This document shows positions 35,314 to 42,786 of a DNA stretch of 64,000 nucleotides, in pieces (position 1 is the first letter of the stretch; every line of letters starts with the position of its first letter). A program made the position numbers and the translations under genes. The stretch is from Bacteroides caecigallinarum (GTDB taxonomy: Bacteria; Bacteroidota; Bacteroidia; Bacteroidales; Bacteroidaceae): NCBI RefSeq assembly GCF_016902295.1, contig NZ_JACJLQ010000006.1, forward strand, positions 45,649 through 109,648. Direction: 5' to 3'. The notes under the pieces are model-generated. The model saw nothing but the letters and a program-made list of their open reading frames with translations, was not told the DNA's origin and made no database searches.

Positions 35314-36060
35314 ATGGGCAAAACAGTAATAGAATTGCAAAACATAAAACGTAACTTCCAGGTGGGAGACGAGACTGTCCATGCGCTCAGAGGAGTATCT
35401 TTCAGCATCGAAGAAGGTGAGTTTGTCACCATCATGGGTACATCAGGATCCGGTAAATCAACATTACTGAATACATTAGGATGTCTTGACACGCCAACCA
35501 GCGGCGAATATCTGCTGGACGGCGTATCAGTAAGGACAATGAGCAAGCCTCAAAGGGCTATCCTGAGAAACAGAAAAATCGGTTTCGTATTTCAGAACTA
35601 TAACCTTCTGCCAAAAACCACGGCTGTAGAAAATGTTGAATTGCCTCTTATGTACAATCCGGCTGTTTCGGCAGCAGAGAGACGCCGAAGAGCCATCGAA
35701 GCATTGATAGCAGTAGGTCTGGGCGACAGACTGGAACATAAGTCAAACCAGATGTCGGGAGGTCAGATGCAGCGTGTAGCAATAGCCAGAGCACTGGTAA
35801 ACAACCCGGCAGTAATACTTGCCGACGAAGCGACAGGTAACCTGGACACTCGTACATCATTCGAGATTCTTGTACTCTTCCAGAAACTTCATGCCGAAGG
35901 AAGAACTATCATATTCGTCACCCACAATCCGGAACTGGCAATGTACAGCAGCCGCAATATTCGTTTGCGCGACGGACATGTCATAGAAGATACCGTAAAC
36001 AATAATATTCTTTCGGCGGCAGAAGCTTTGGCTGCACTGCCGAAAAACGACGAAGACTGA
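35314..36060 (+). CDS. ABC transporter ATP-binding protein (MacB/LolD-type)
   Basis: The ATG at 35314 gives 248 residues; an in-frame start at 35227 lies inside the adaptor gene and is not favoured. Motifs: Walker A GTSGSGKST, Q-loop VFQNYNLLP, signature MSGGQMQRVAIARAL, Walker B VILADEATGNLD and the switch His in IIFVTHNPELA. This is the MacB nucleotide-binding domain as a separate polypeptide, paired with the permease at 36087-37307 (26-bp gap). Confidence 0.95.
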   Translation: MGKTVIELQNIKRNFQVGDETVHALRGVSFSIEEGEFVTIMGTSGSGKSTLLNTLGCLDTPTSGEYLLDGVSVRTMSKPQRAILRNRKIGFVFQNYNLLPKTTAVENVELPLMYNPAVSAAERRRRAIEALIAVGLGDRLEHKSNQMSGGQMQRVAIARALVNNPAVILADEATGNLDTRTSFEILVLFQKLHAEGRTIIFVTHNPELAMYSSRNIRLRDGHVIEDTVNNNILSAAEALAALPKNDED

Positions 36061-36086
36061 TATCTAACAAATAAAAAGAATTTATA

Positions 36087-37307
36087 ATGAACGGAACTAA
36101 TCTTTTTAAAATAGCTATCAGGGCGCTGGCCAATAACAAGCTGAGGGCTTTCCTTACGATGCTTGGTATAATAATAGGCGTGGCATCCGTAATTGCCATG
36201 CTTGCCATAGGTCAGGGTTCAAAACGTAGCATACAGAAACAAATCTCCGAGATGGGCTCGAACATGATAATGATACACCCGGGAGGAGAAATGCGTGGCG
36301 GTGTAAGGCAGGACCCATCATCTATGCAGACACTGAAACTTGAAAACTACGAAACACTGAGAGACGAATGTGTCTATCTGTCAGCAATAAGCCCTAACGT
36401 TTCTGCAAGCGGACAACTCATTTCGGGGGCAAACAACTATCCGTCGTCTGTAAGCGGAGTTAGCATAGGCTACTTAGACATCCGTCAGCTGAAGATAGAA
36501 CAGGGAGAAATGTTTACGGAAGAAGACATCCGTACAGCAGCTAAGGTATGTGTAATAGGTTCTACAATAGTCGAAAACCTGTTTCCTGACGGAACAGACC
36601 CAATAGGAAAAGTAATAAGATGTAATCAGGTACCACTAAGAGTTGTGGGAGTACTTGAATCGAAAGGATACAACTCTATGGGTATGGACCAGGACGACGT
36701 AGTACTTGCACCATATTCCACCGTTATGAAACGACTTCTTGCACAAACCTACCTAAGCGGAGTATTCGCGTCTGCCCTGACAGAGGATATGACTGAGGAG
36801 GCTGTGGATGAAATAACGAACATCTTACGCAGAGAGCACAAACTGAAAGAACAGGATGACGATGATTTCACAATCAGAACACAACAGGAACTCAGCTCCA
36901 TGCTTAACACAACAACGGATTTGATGACTACACTGTTAGCCTGCATTGCGGGAATATCGCTTGTAGTCGGAGGTATCGGTATCATGAACATCATGTACGT
37001 ATCTGTTACAGAACGTACCAGAGAAATAGGTTTGCGTATGTCCGTTGGAGCAAGAGGAATAGATATTCTTTCGCAGTTCCTTATCGAGTCTGTTCTGATA
37101 AGTATAACAGGTGGACTTATAGGGGTAATATTAGGCTGTGGGGCATCTTTCATAATAAAGACAGTTGCAAACTGGCCTGTATTCATCCAGCCGTGGAGCG
37201 TACTGCTTTCATTTGCCGTATGTACCTTAACCGGGGTTTTCTTCGGATGGTATCCAGCCAAGAAAGCTGCGTCGCTCGACCCAATTGAGGCGTTAAGATA
37301 CGAATAA
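36087..37307 (+). CDS. ABC transporter permease (MacB-type, FtsX family)
   Basis: A 406-residue inner-membrane protein with four membrane segments. The first is ALANNKLRAFLTMLGIIIGV near residue 13-35. A periplasmic MacB_PCD domain spans about 40-270. Three C-terminal helices in an FtsX domain include LLACIAGISLVVGGIGIMNIM and TREIGLRMSVGARG. It ends with KKAASLDPIEALRYE, the usual MacB C-terminus. Substrate could be peptides, macrolides or lipoproteins and is not predictable. Confidence 0.95.
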   Translation: MNGTNLFKIAIRALANNKLRAFLTMLGIIIGVASVIAMLAIGQGSKRSIQKQISEMGSNMIMIHPGGEMRGGVRQDPSSMQTLKLENYETLRDECVYLSAISPNVSASGQLISGANNYPSSVSGVSIGYLDIRQLKIEQGEMFTEEDIRTAAKVCVIGSTIVENLFPDGTDPIGKVIRCNQVPLRVVGVLESKGYNSMGMDQDDVVLAPYSTVMKRLLAQTYLSGVFASALTEDMTEEAVDEITNILRREHKLKEQDDDDFTIRTQQELSSMLNTTTDLMTTLLACIAGISLVVGGIGIMNIMYVSVTERTREIGLRMSVGARGIDILSQFLIESVLISITGGLIGVILGCGASFIIKTVANWPVFIQPWSVLLSFAVCTLTGVFFGWYPAKKAASLDPIEALRYE

Positions 37308-37378
37308 AAGTATATAATACAACTTCATTCTATATCATCTGGAACAATTTTGTTCTTCATAACTTTGGTTTCCTTTTC

Positions 37379-37421
37379 AGCAGTACTGAATGTACTCCAT
37401 CTGAAGTGCATCAGTACTGCT
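37379..37421. terminator. Inverted repeat after the MacB-type permease gene
   Basis: Perfect 11-bp arms (37379-37389 and 37411-37421) with a 21-nt loop. No T-run follows directly, so it may be a factor-dependent terminator, an mRNA-stabilising stem or a protein-binding dyad between the efflux operon and the two-component genes. Confidence 0.45.
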
Positions 37422-37470
37422 TTCTAAGTACTTACTAAGAAATATAACTATGAAAATTACAAAATTCAGG

Positions 37471-37502
37471 GTTGCACAATAAGTAATATTCAATTATTTT
37501 TG
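37471..37502 (+). promoter_or_regulatory. Promoter of the two-component gene pair
   Basis: GTTG at 37471-37474, 20 bp, then TATTTTTG at 37495-37502. The start site would be near 37508, 20 nt before the ATG at 37528. The pair is therefore not simply an extension of the efflux operon. Confidence 0.65.
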
Positions 37503-37527
37503 TATAACCGAATAAACCTAATGATTT

Positions 37528-38583
37528 ATGACAGCCAAGAACCAGAATTACCGTTTATTGGAAATATTTATACATGTATTCTGCTGGATACTGTTTTTCG
37601 GATTTCCAATAATAATGGCACAAAGTGAAAGCGGAAGCATAAACTGGAGCGCCTTTATGCGATTCATTATCGTACCGGCATCTCTTTTCAGTATATTCTA
37701 TATTAACTACTTCATACTCATACCAAAATTATTGTTTGAGGAACATAAAAAGAAGTTTCTCATTTCAAATCTGATAATAATCATAGCCTTCTCTGTAGTG
37801 ATCAGATGGTGGAACGAAATGCATATACAACCACCTCCACCTGAAATGATAAGACACAACCCTCCATCAAAAATAATATTCATTATTAGAGATGTAGCCA
37901 GCATGATATTCTCGGCAGGGCTTAGTGTAGCAATCAGACTAAGTATCAGATGGAACGAAACCGAGGCGGCACGACGCGAAGCGGTAAAGAGTATGACAGA
38001 GGCCGAATTACGTAATCTGAGAAACCAACTGAATCCTCATTTCCTGCTTAACACACTTAACAATATATATGCACTGATTGCGATAGATTCCGACAAGGCA
38101 CAACAGGCAGTGCAGGAACTCAGCAAACTTTTGAGATATGTGTTATATGACAACCAGTCAATGTACGTACCCTTGAAAAAGGAAATAGACTTCATTAAAA
38201 ACTACATTGAGCTGATGAGGATAAGAGTATCGGAAGATGTAACGATAGAGACTGTTTTCAAAATAAAGGAGAACAGCCAGACACCTGTAGCACCACTGAT
38301 ATTCATCTCACTGATTGAAAACGCTTTCAAACACGGAATTTCGCCAACCGAAAACAGTTTCATAAAGATTAACATCGAAGAAGACGACAATAAAATCATC
38401 TGCAATATCCAGAACAGTAACCATCCTAAAAACGTTACAGATAAAAGCGGATCAGGAATCGGGTTGGAACAAGTAGGAAAAAGACTGCAACTGCTTTACC
38501 CTGGACAATACGAATGGGAATGCTGGCTCAGCGAAAACGATACAGTTTACAATTCACATATATCAATAACACCAAAAAACTAA
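37528..38583 (+). CDS. LytS-type sensor histidine kinase
   Basis: A 351-residue membrane kinase with four hydrophobic segments in the first 150 residues (for example IFIHVFCWILFFGFPIIMA, FLISNLIIIIAFSVVI). The His_kinase domain has the phospho-acceptor QLNPHFLLNTLNNIYALI near residue 170. The ATPase domain has SLIENAFKHGI and GSGIGLEQVGKRLQLLYP. The stop is 7 bp before the LytTR regulator start, so the two form a pair. They may control the adjacent efflux operon, which is inference from position. Confidence 0.93.
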   Translation: MTAKNQNYRLLEIFIHVFCWILFFGFPIIMAQSESGSINWSAFMRFIIVPASLFSIFYINYFILIPKLLFEEHKKKFLISNLIIIIAFSVVIRWWNEMHIQPPPPEMIRHNPPSKIIFIIRDVASMIFSAGLSVAIRLSIRWNETEAARREAVKSMTEAELRNLRNQLNPHFLLNTLNNIYALIAIDSDKAQQAVQELSKLLRYVLYDNQSMYVPLKKEIDFIKNYIELMRIRVSEDVTIETVFKIKENSQTPVAPLIFISLIENAFKHGISPTENSFIKINIEEDDNKIICNIQNSNHPKNVTDKSGSGIGLEQVGKRLQLLYPGQYEWECWLSENDTVYNSHISITPKN

Positions 38584-38590
38584 AGAAAAC

Positions 38591-39319
38591 ATGACAATAA
38601 AATGTGCAATCATTGACGACGAACCTTTGGCATTGGGTCTGATAGCCGGATACGTCAAGAAAACTCCCACACTTGAACTGTGCGGAACATATTCGAGTGC
38701 TGTTCAAGCTATGAAGATGCTGCCAGACAATCCAGTGGATTTGCTGTTCCTGGATATACAGATGCCTGAACTCAACGGTTTAGAGTTCTCGAAAATGGTT
38801 CCTGAGAAAACAAGAATAGTGTTTACAACAGCTTTCGAACAATACGCTATAGACGGTTACAGGGCAAATGCACTCGACTATCTGCTTAAACCTATAAGCT
38901 ATGCTGATTTCAGTGAAGCAGTAGGAAGAGCAATAGAATGGTTTAATTTGAAACTAAAAGCAGAAAGCGAAAAAACAAACCTTCAACCGGAAAGTTCTGA
39001 ATATATTTACGTAAAAAGTGATTATAAGTTAATACAAATTGAGCTGGATAAAATACTATATATCGAAGGGCTGAAAGATTATGTAAAAATCTATACTGAA
39101 GACAATCCACGTCCTATACTATCGCTAATAAGTATGAAAGCACTTGAAGAGAGACTACCTGCAGAGCGTTTTTTACGCGTTCACCGTTCGTTTATAGTAC
39201 AAAAACAAAAGATAAAAATAATAGACAAAGGAAGGATTGTTTTCGGCAAAGAATATATACCGATTTCTGAAACTTACAAAACGATGCTACAGGATTATGT
39301 TAATAAACATACAATCTAA
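38591..39319 (+). CDS. LytTR-family response regulator
   Basis: A 242-residue regulator. The receiver domain has the acidic pocket IDDEP near residue 9-13, the phospho-acceptor Asp in LLFLDIQMPELNG near 56, and the Lys in DYLLKPISY near 104. The C-terminal LytTR DNA-binding domain begins around 140 and includes YIYVKSDYKLIQIELDKILYIEGLKDYVKIY and FLRVHRSFIV. It is the partner of the kinase encoded just upstream. Confidence 0.95.
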   Translation: MTIKCAIIDDEPLALGLIAGYVKKTPTLELCGTYSSAVQAMKMLPDNPVDLLFLDIQMPELNGLEFSKMVPEKTRIVFTTAFEQYAIDGYRANALDYLLKPISYADFSEAVGRAIEWFNLKLKAESEKTNLQPESSEYIYVKSDYKLIQIELDKILYIEGLKDYVKIYTEDNPRPILSLISMKALEERLPAERFLRVHRSFIVQKQKIKIIDKGRIVFGKEYIPISETYKTMLQDYVNKHTI

Positions 39320-39378
39320 AGAAATAGTTACACTTTCAACTTTTTTACAGAAATCCGGGTAAAAAAACCATTCTTTTT

Positions 39379-39409
39379 TTTGTTTTTGTTATTAAAAAAC
39401 ATATATTTG
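39379..39409 (+). promoter_or_regulatory. Promoter of a candidate small RNA
   Basis: TTTG at 39379-39382, 19 bp, then TATATTTG at 39402-39409, a full consensus match. The predicted start near 39416 is followed by no gene on the plus strand, only by two hairpins and a T-run. Confidence 0.7.
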
Positions 39410-39415
39410 CAAATG

Positions 39416-39528
39416 AATAAAGAACAGAAGTTGTGAAACTTCTCATTTAAATAGTTTAGTTAAGTCTAGTTTAGTTTTTGTGTTGTGATACTCTTATCAA
39501 TAGCGATTGGTAAGAGTATCTTTTTTTT
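39416..39528 (+). ncRNA. Candidate small RNA
   Basis: About 113 nt between a consensus promoter (39379-39409) and a strong intrinsic terminator (39487-39528). The transcript has a first hairpin with 7-bp arms (39426-39432 and 39437-39443), an AU-rich single-stranded middle and the terminator hairpin. The only reading frame is seven codons (MNKEQKL). It lies between the LytTR gene and the convergent C_GCAxxG_C_C gene. No Rfam family is recognised. Confidence 0.5.
39487..39528 (+). terminator. Intrinsic terminator of the candidate small RNA
   Basis: Arms 39487-39500 and 39507-39520 pair over 14 bp with one G-T type mismatch, followed by eight Ts (39521-39528). It may also help separate the converging genes. 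Confidence 0.85.
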
Positions 39529-39535
39529 ATATGTA

Positions 39536-40000
39536 TTAATCCTTTTGAGAATAAATATAATCTGCCCAGATACGTGCAGCCGTCTCGACCATCTTTGCAC
39601 AAGGACGTTTGGCATAATATGCGTCGGTTCTTGCCTCCGGAGTAGAAACAATAGGTTCTCTCTTTGATAACCCCAAAAGGTCGGCACAGCGTAAAGCGCC
39701 ATTCTCTTCCTTGAATTTTGCGGCAAGTTCCTGCACAAGGGCATAAGTCGCAGCCTTTCCTTCACGATCGGCACCTACAACAGCTCCTTTTTCCAGACCT
39801 GCAAGCATAAACATACCGCAAGCAGCGCCACAAGTTTCGCGCATACGTCCTATTCCTCCACCAAAAGCCGCCGACATCTTAAGCGCCTGTTCAGGAGTAA
39901 ATCCATACATGTCCGCAAAAGCTGCTACAACCGACTGCGAACAGTTGTATCCCTCTTTGAAAAGTGATACAGCTTTTTCTATTCTTTCTTCTTTTGTCAT
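39536..40000 (-). CDS. C_GCAxxG_C_C family redox-type protein
   Basis: A 154-residue soluble protein with the family signature: NCSQSVVAAFADMYG near residues 19-33, then AAFGGGIGRMRETCGAACG near 44-62 and further cysteines (ALRCADLLG; KRPCAKMVE). These small proteins carry conserved cysteines and are proposed to bind a metal or redox cofactor; some are annotated as split-Soret cytochrome-like. It starts 2 bp after the dehydrogenase gene stop, so it shares its transcript. Function unknown. Confidence 0.88.
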   Translation of the reverse strand: MTKEERIEKAVSLFKEGYNCSQSVVAAFADMYGFTPEQALKMSAAFGGGIGRMRETCGAACGMFMLAGLEKGAVVGADREGKAATYALVQELAAKFKEENGALRCADLLGLSKREPIVSTPEARTDAYYAKRPCAKMVETAARIWADYIYSQKD

Positions 40001-40002
40001 AA

Positions 40003-40962
40003 TTATTTTGCTACATTATTTATAACATTACCTTCGATAAAACTTTCCAGATTCTTTACTGTCTGATTCATCAGGCGTGTTCTCGCCTCGTATGTTGCCC
40101 AAGCTATGTGAGGGGTTATGAAGCAATTTTCAATTCCCAACAAAGGATTGTTTTCCATTGGCGGTTCATTAACCATAACATCAATTCCTGCAGCTTTAAT
40201 ACGGGCTGATTTCAAGGCTTCAGCCAAGTCGTTTTCATTCACCAGTCCGCCACGTCCAGTATTGATAAGGATTGACGTTTTCTTCATCAAAGCAAGATGT
40301 CTTGAGTTGACAATCTCAGATGTCTCATTGTTAAGCGGACAATGCAGACTCACAATATCAGACTTACTGAATATCTCATCTATAGAAGCAACTTTAATCA
40401 TGCCATGAGGAAGAGCTGACTGTGGTTTGCTGGTATATACCAATACTTCCATACCGAAAGCCAATGCTATGCGTGCTGTCGCAGAACCTGTATTACCAAA
40501 TCCGATAATACCTATTTTCTTTCCGGCCAACTCCATTAGAGGACTGTTGGTATATGAAAAATCAGGATTCCTACTCCATACACCGGAATGAGCCTCATCG
40601 GCATAACGTCCTACACGATGTGTAATATTCAGAATATGTGCAAAAACCATTTGTGCTACAGACTCTGTACTGTATGCAGGAATGTTTGTTACGACAATGC
40701 CCAACTCCTTAGCCGTATTTATATCGACTACATTATATCCTGTTGCCAAGACTCCTACATATTTCAATTTTGGGAGCGAACGCAATGTAGATGCGTCTAA
40801 TACTGTCTTGTTTGTAAGAACAGCTTCAGCATCAGCAGAACGTTCTACAACCTGATCGGCAGATGTTCTGTCATAAACACTCAATGAGCCCAACTTTTCC
40901 AGTTCATTCCATGACAAATCTCCGGGATTCATTGTAAATCCATCCAATACTACTATTTTCAT
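40003..40962 (-). CDS. D-2-hydroxyacid dehydrogenase (glycerate dehydrogenase-like)
   Basis: A 319-residue NAD(P)-dependent dehydrogenase. The Rossmann motif is GIIGFGNTGSATARIALAFG near residues 150-169. Catalytic residues appear in NTGRGGLVNENDL (Arg/Gly loop), GIDVMVNEPP (Glu) and ENCFITPHIAWAT (His). The N-terminal catalytic domain starts MKIVVLDGFTMNPGDLSW, as in HprA-type hydroxypyruvate/glycerate dehydrogenases. It lies 29 bp after rarA and 2 bp before the next gene. Confidence 0.92.
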   Translation of the reverse strand: MKIVVLDGFTMNPGDLSWNELEKLGSLSVYDRTSADQVVERSADAEAVLTNKTVLDASTLRSLPKLKYVGVLATGYNVVDINTAKELGIVVTNIPAYSTESVAQMVFAHILNITHRVGRYADEAHSGVWSRNPDFSYTNSPLMELAGKKIGIIGFGNTGSATARIALAFGMEVLVYTSKPQSALPHGMIKVASIDEIFSKSDIVSLHCPLNNETSEIVNSRHLALMKKTSILINTGRGGLVNENDLAEALKSARIKAAGIDVMVNEPPMENNPLLGIENCFITPHIAWATYEARTRLMNQTVKNLESFIEGNVINNVAK

Positions 40963-40991
40963 TATCTTCTATTAAAAAATTAATTACATAT

Positions 40992-42266
40992 TCAGTTTTT
41001 AAATCTGTCTCCCCATAATTGAATCATCCTTTCCTTTAACTTCTGCTCGGACTGATTCTCCTGGGCATGCCAGATACGAGTATCTTTCATATCATCCGGC
41101 AGGAACTGCTGCTTGACAAAATTTCCTTTGTAAGCGTGTGCATATTTATAGTCTTTACCATATCCAAGCTGTTTCATCAACTTTGTTGGAGCATTTCTTA
41201 AATGTAAAGGAACAGGGAGATTACCTGTCTGCCGTACCATTTCAATAGCAGAATTTATACCTTCGTATGCCGAATTACTTTTCGGGCTTGTGGCAAGATA
41301 TACAGTTGCCTCAGCCAAAGGAATTCTACCTTCGGGCCATCCTATTTTCATTACGGCATCGAAAGCAGCATTTGCCAACAGAAGCGCATTTGGGTTTGCC
41401 AATCCAATGTCCTCAGAAGCGGAAATAACCAGTCGTCTGGCTATGAAAGCCGGATCTTCGCCACCTTCTACCATACGGGCAAGCCAGTAAAGGGCCCCAT
41501 CAGGATCGCTGCCACGTATAGACTTTATGAATGCGGATATTATATCGTAGTGCATTTCGCCTTCCTTGTCGTAAGCCAAAGGATTCTGTTGCAGACGCTC
41601 CATTACTTTCTCATCAGTAATTTCGACAGGTGTATCGCTGTCTGCCTCAACTACAAGTTCCAGAATATTCAGCAATTTTCTGGCGTCTCCTCCTGAATAT
41701 CTCAATATGGCATCTGTTTCCCTGAATATGACTTTCCTTTCTCTCAGTACATTGTCACGTTCAACAGCATTGTGCAGAAGCTCCAACAAATCATCTTTCT
41801 CCAACGATTTCAGCACATAAAGCTGACAGCGTGAAAGTAACGGACGTATAACTTCGAATGACGGATTCTCAGTAGTAGCCCCTATCAGCGTAACTACTCC
41901 CCTCTCGACTGCTCCCAACAATGAATCTTGCTGCGATTTGCTGAAACGATGGATTTCATCAATGAATAAAATAGGGCTCTGTTGTGAAAAGAAGCGGCTA
42001 CTGCTTGCTTTCTCAATCACATCACGCACATCCTTCACTCCAGAAGTAACTGCACTCAGAGTATAAAAAGGAACTTCAAGCTTATTGGCAATAATCTGCG
42101 CCAAAGTAGTTTTACCGACACCGGGAGGTCCCCACAATATAAACGATGAGATTCGTCCTGAATCAATCATTTTTCTTAGGACCGCCCCTTGACCTACCAA
42201 ATGTTTTTGACCAATATATTCATCCAAAGTTCTTGGACGCAATCGTTCTGCTAATGGTTGAGACAT
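40992..42266 (-). CDS. rarA: Replication-associated recombination protein A
   Basis: A 424-residue AAA+ ATPase of the RarA/MgsA/WRNIP1 family, which acts at stalled replication forks. PLAERLRPRTLDEYIGQKHLVG opens the protein. Walker A is GPPGVGKTTLA near residue 46-56, Walker B is ILFIDEIHRFSKSQQD, and sensor segments are IGATTENPSFEV and GGDARKLLNILE. The C-terminal tetramerisation domain has SIRGSDPDGALYWLARM and GYGKDYKYAHAYKGNFVKQQFLPD. A -7-like box for the minus strand is at 42285-42292 (CAAAAGTA on the plus strand). The first gene of a three-gene operon. Confidence 0.96.
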   Translation of the reverse strand: MSQPLAERLRPRTLDEYIGQKHLVGQGAVLRKMIDSGRISSFILWGPPGVGKTTLAQIIANKLEVPFYTLSAVTSGVKDVRDVIEKASSSRFFSQQSPILFIDEIHRFSKSQQDSLLGAVERGVVTLIGATTENPSFEVIRPLLSRCQLYVLKSLEKDDLLELLHNAVERDNVLRERKVIFRETDAILRYSGGDARKLLNILELVVEADSDTPVEITDEKVMERLQQNPLAYDKEGEMHYDIISAFIKSIRGSDPDGALYWLARMVEGGEDPAFIARRLVISASEDIGLANPNALLLANAAFDAVMKIGWPEGRIPLAEATVYLATSPKSNSAYEGINSAIEMVRQTGNLPVPLHLRNAPTKLMKQLGYGKDYKYAHAYKGNFVKQQFLPDDMKDTRIWHAQENQSEQKLKERMIQLWGDRFKN

Positions 42267-42326
42267 ATTTATTGATATTTTTTACAAAAGTACATATTTA
42301 CAATGAAAAAGGATAGAAGAAGGCAT

Positions 42327-42358
42327 AAAAAAAGGCCCTTTTCACAAAGAGCCTTTTT
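42327..42358 (-). terminator. Intrinsic terminator upstream of rarA
   Basis: An A/T-rich stem with GGC-GCC core (AAAAAGGC... paired with ...GCCTTTTT) and a TCAC loop, followed on the minus strand by seven Ts. It lies upstream of rarA and of glnS, so neither gene needs it; it ends whatever is transcribed leftwards from about 42540. Confidence 0.8.
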
Positions 42359-42540
42359 CAAGTTTTCAATAGGTATTAGTTTTTTTTTCTTAAGGTAAAA
42401 AGATTGTTTTCAGGATAACGGCACAAAGATGGGGCGTTTTTTTGGATTGACCAAATAAAAAAAGATGTCATAAAACATATTTTGCGTTTTTACCGCATAT
42501 CCAGTGCATTTCAAGAACATTTCACCCTCATTTTTGCTTA
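42327..42540 (-). ncRNA. Candidate noncoding RNA between rarA and glnS
   Basis: A consensus promoter reads leftwards (TTTG-N20-TATCTTTG; on the plus strand CAAAGATA at 42545-42552 and CAAA at 42573-42576). The predicted start is near 42540 and a strong terminator is at 42327-42358, giving about 210 nt. The transcript is A/U-rich with local hairpins. Its size would fit a 6S-type RNA, but I could not show the long rod-like fold, so the family is open. This accounts for most of the 520-bp gap 42267-42786; 42580-42740 is plain AT-rich sequence. Confidence 0.5.
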
Positions 42541-42544
42541 TTGA

Positions 42545-42576
42545 CAAAGATAATAAGATTTTACGAATAAACCAAA
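42545..42576 (-). promoter_or_regulatory. Promoter of the rarA-glnS intergenic RNA
   Basis: Both boxes match the Bacteroides consensus on the minus strand with 20-bp spacing: -33 at 42573-42576 and -7 at 42545-42552. Confidence 0.75.
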
Positions 42577-42755
42577 ATCTGTTATATTAATTTTAAATAT
42601 CATATATAATTATTAAACAAAATATTTTTAGGACATAACATTCCTTATTAATATAGAGGCAAAAGATACTATTATAACCAACTCCTTATCGAAGAAAGAT
42701 TCCATCAAAATCCGAATTATAAACCAATAAAACACTTAATATAAAAAGAAATCAC

Positions 42756-42763
42756 TATTTTTG
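42756..42763 (+). promoter_or_regulatory. -7 box of glnS
   Basis: TATTTTTG at 42756-42763, 23 bp before the glnS ATG. No good -33 TTTG is visible about 20 bp upstream, so it is a partial match. Confidence 0.5.
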
Positions 42764-42786
42764 CACATTATTGTAAAACAACAACT

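Noticed and set aside
36749..37261. A 170-codon frame on the minus strand inside the MacB-type permease gene
   Set aside because: It is antisense to the conserved FtsX domain and shows no protein features.
42410..42520. A 36-codon ORF (MFLKCTGYAV...) on the minus strand between rarA and glnS
   Set aside because: It falls inside a stretch with a promoter and terminator that fits an RNA gene, and the peptide has no signal, domain or known relative. A peptide-coding role is not excluded.
42327..42540. Firm identification of the intergenic RNA as 6S RNA
   Set aside because: Size fits, but I could not trace the long imperfect rod with a central bubble, so only a generic RNA call is made.
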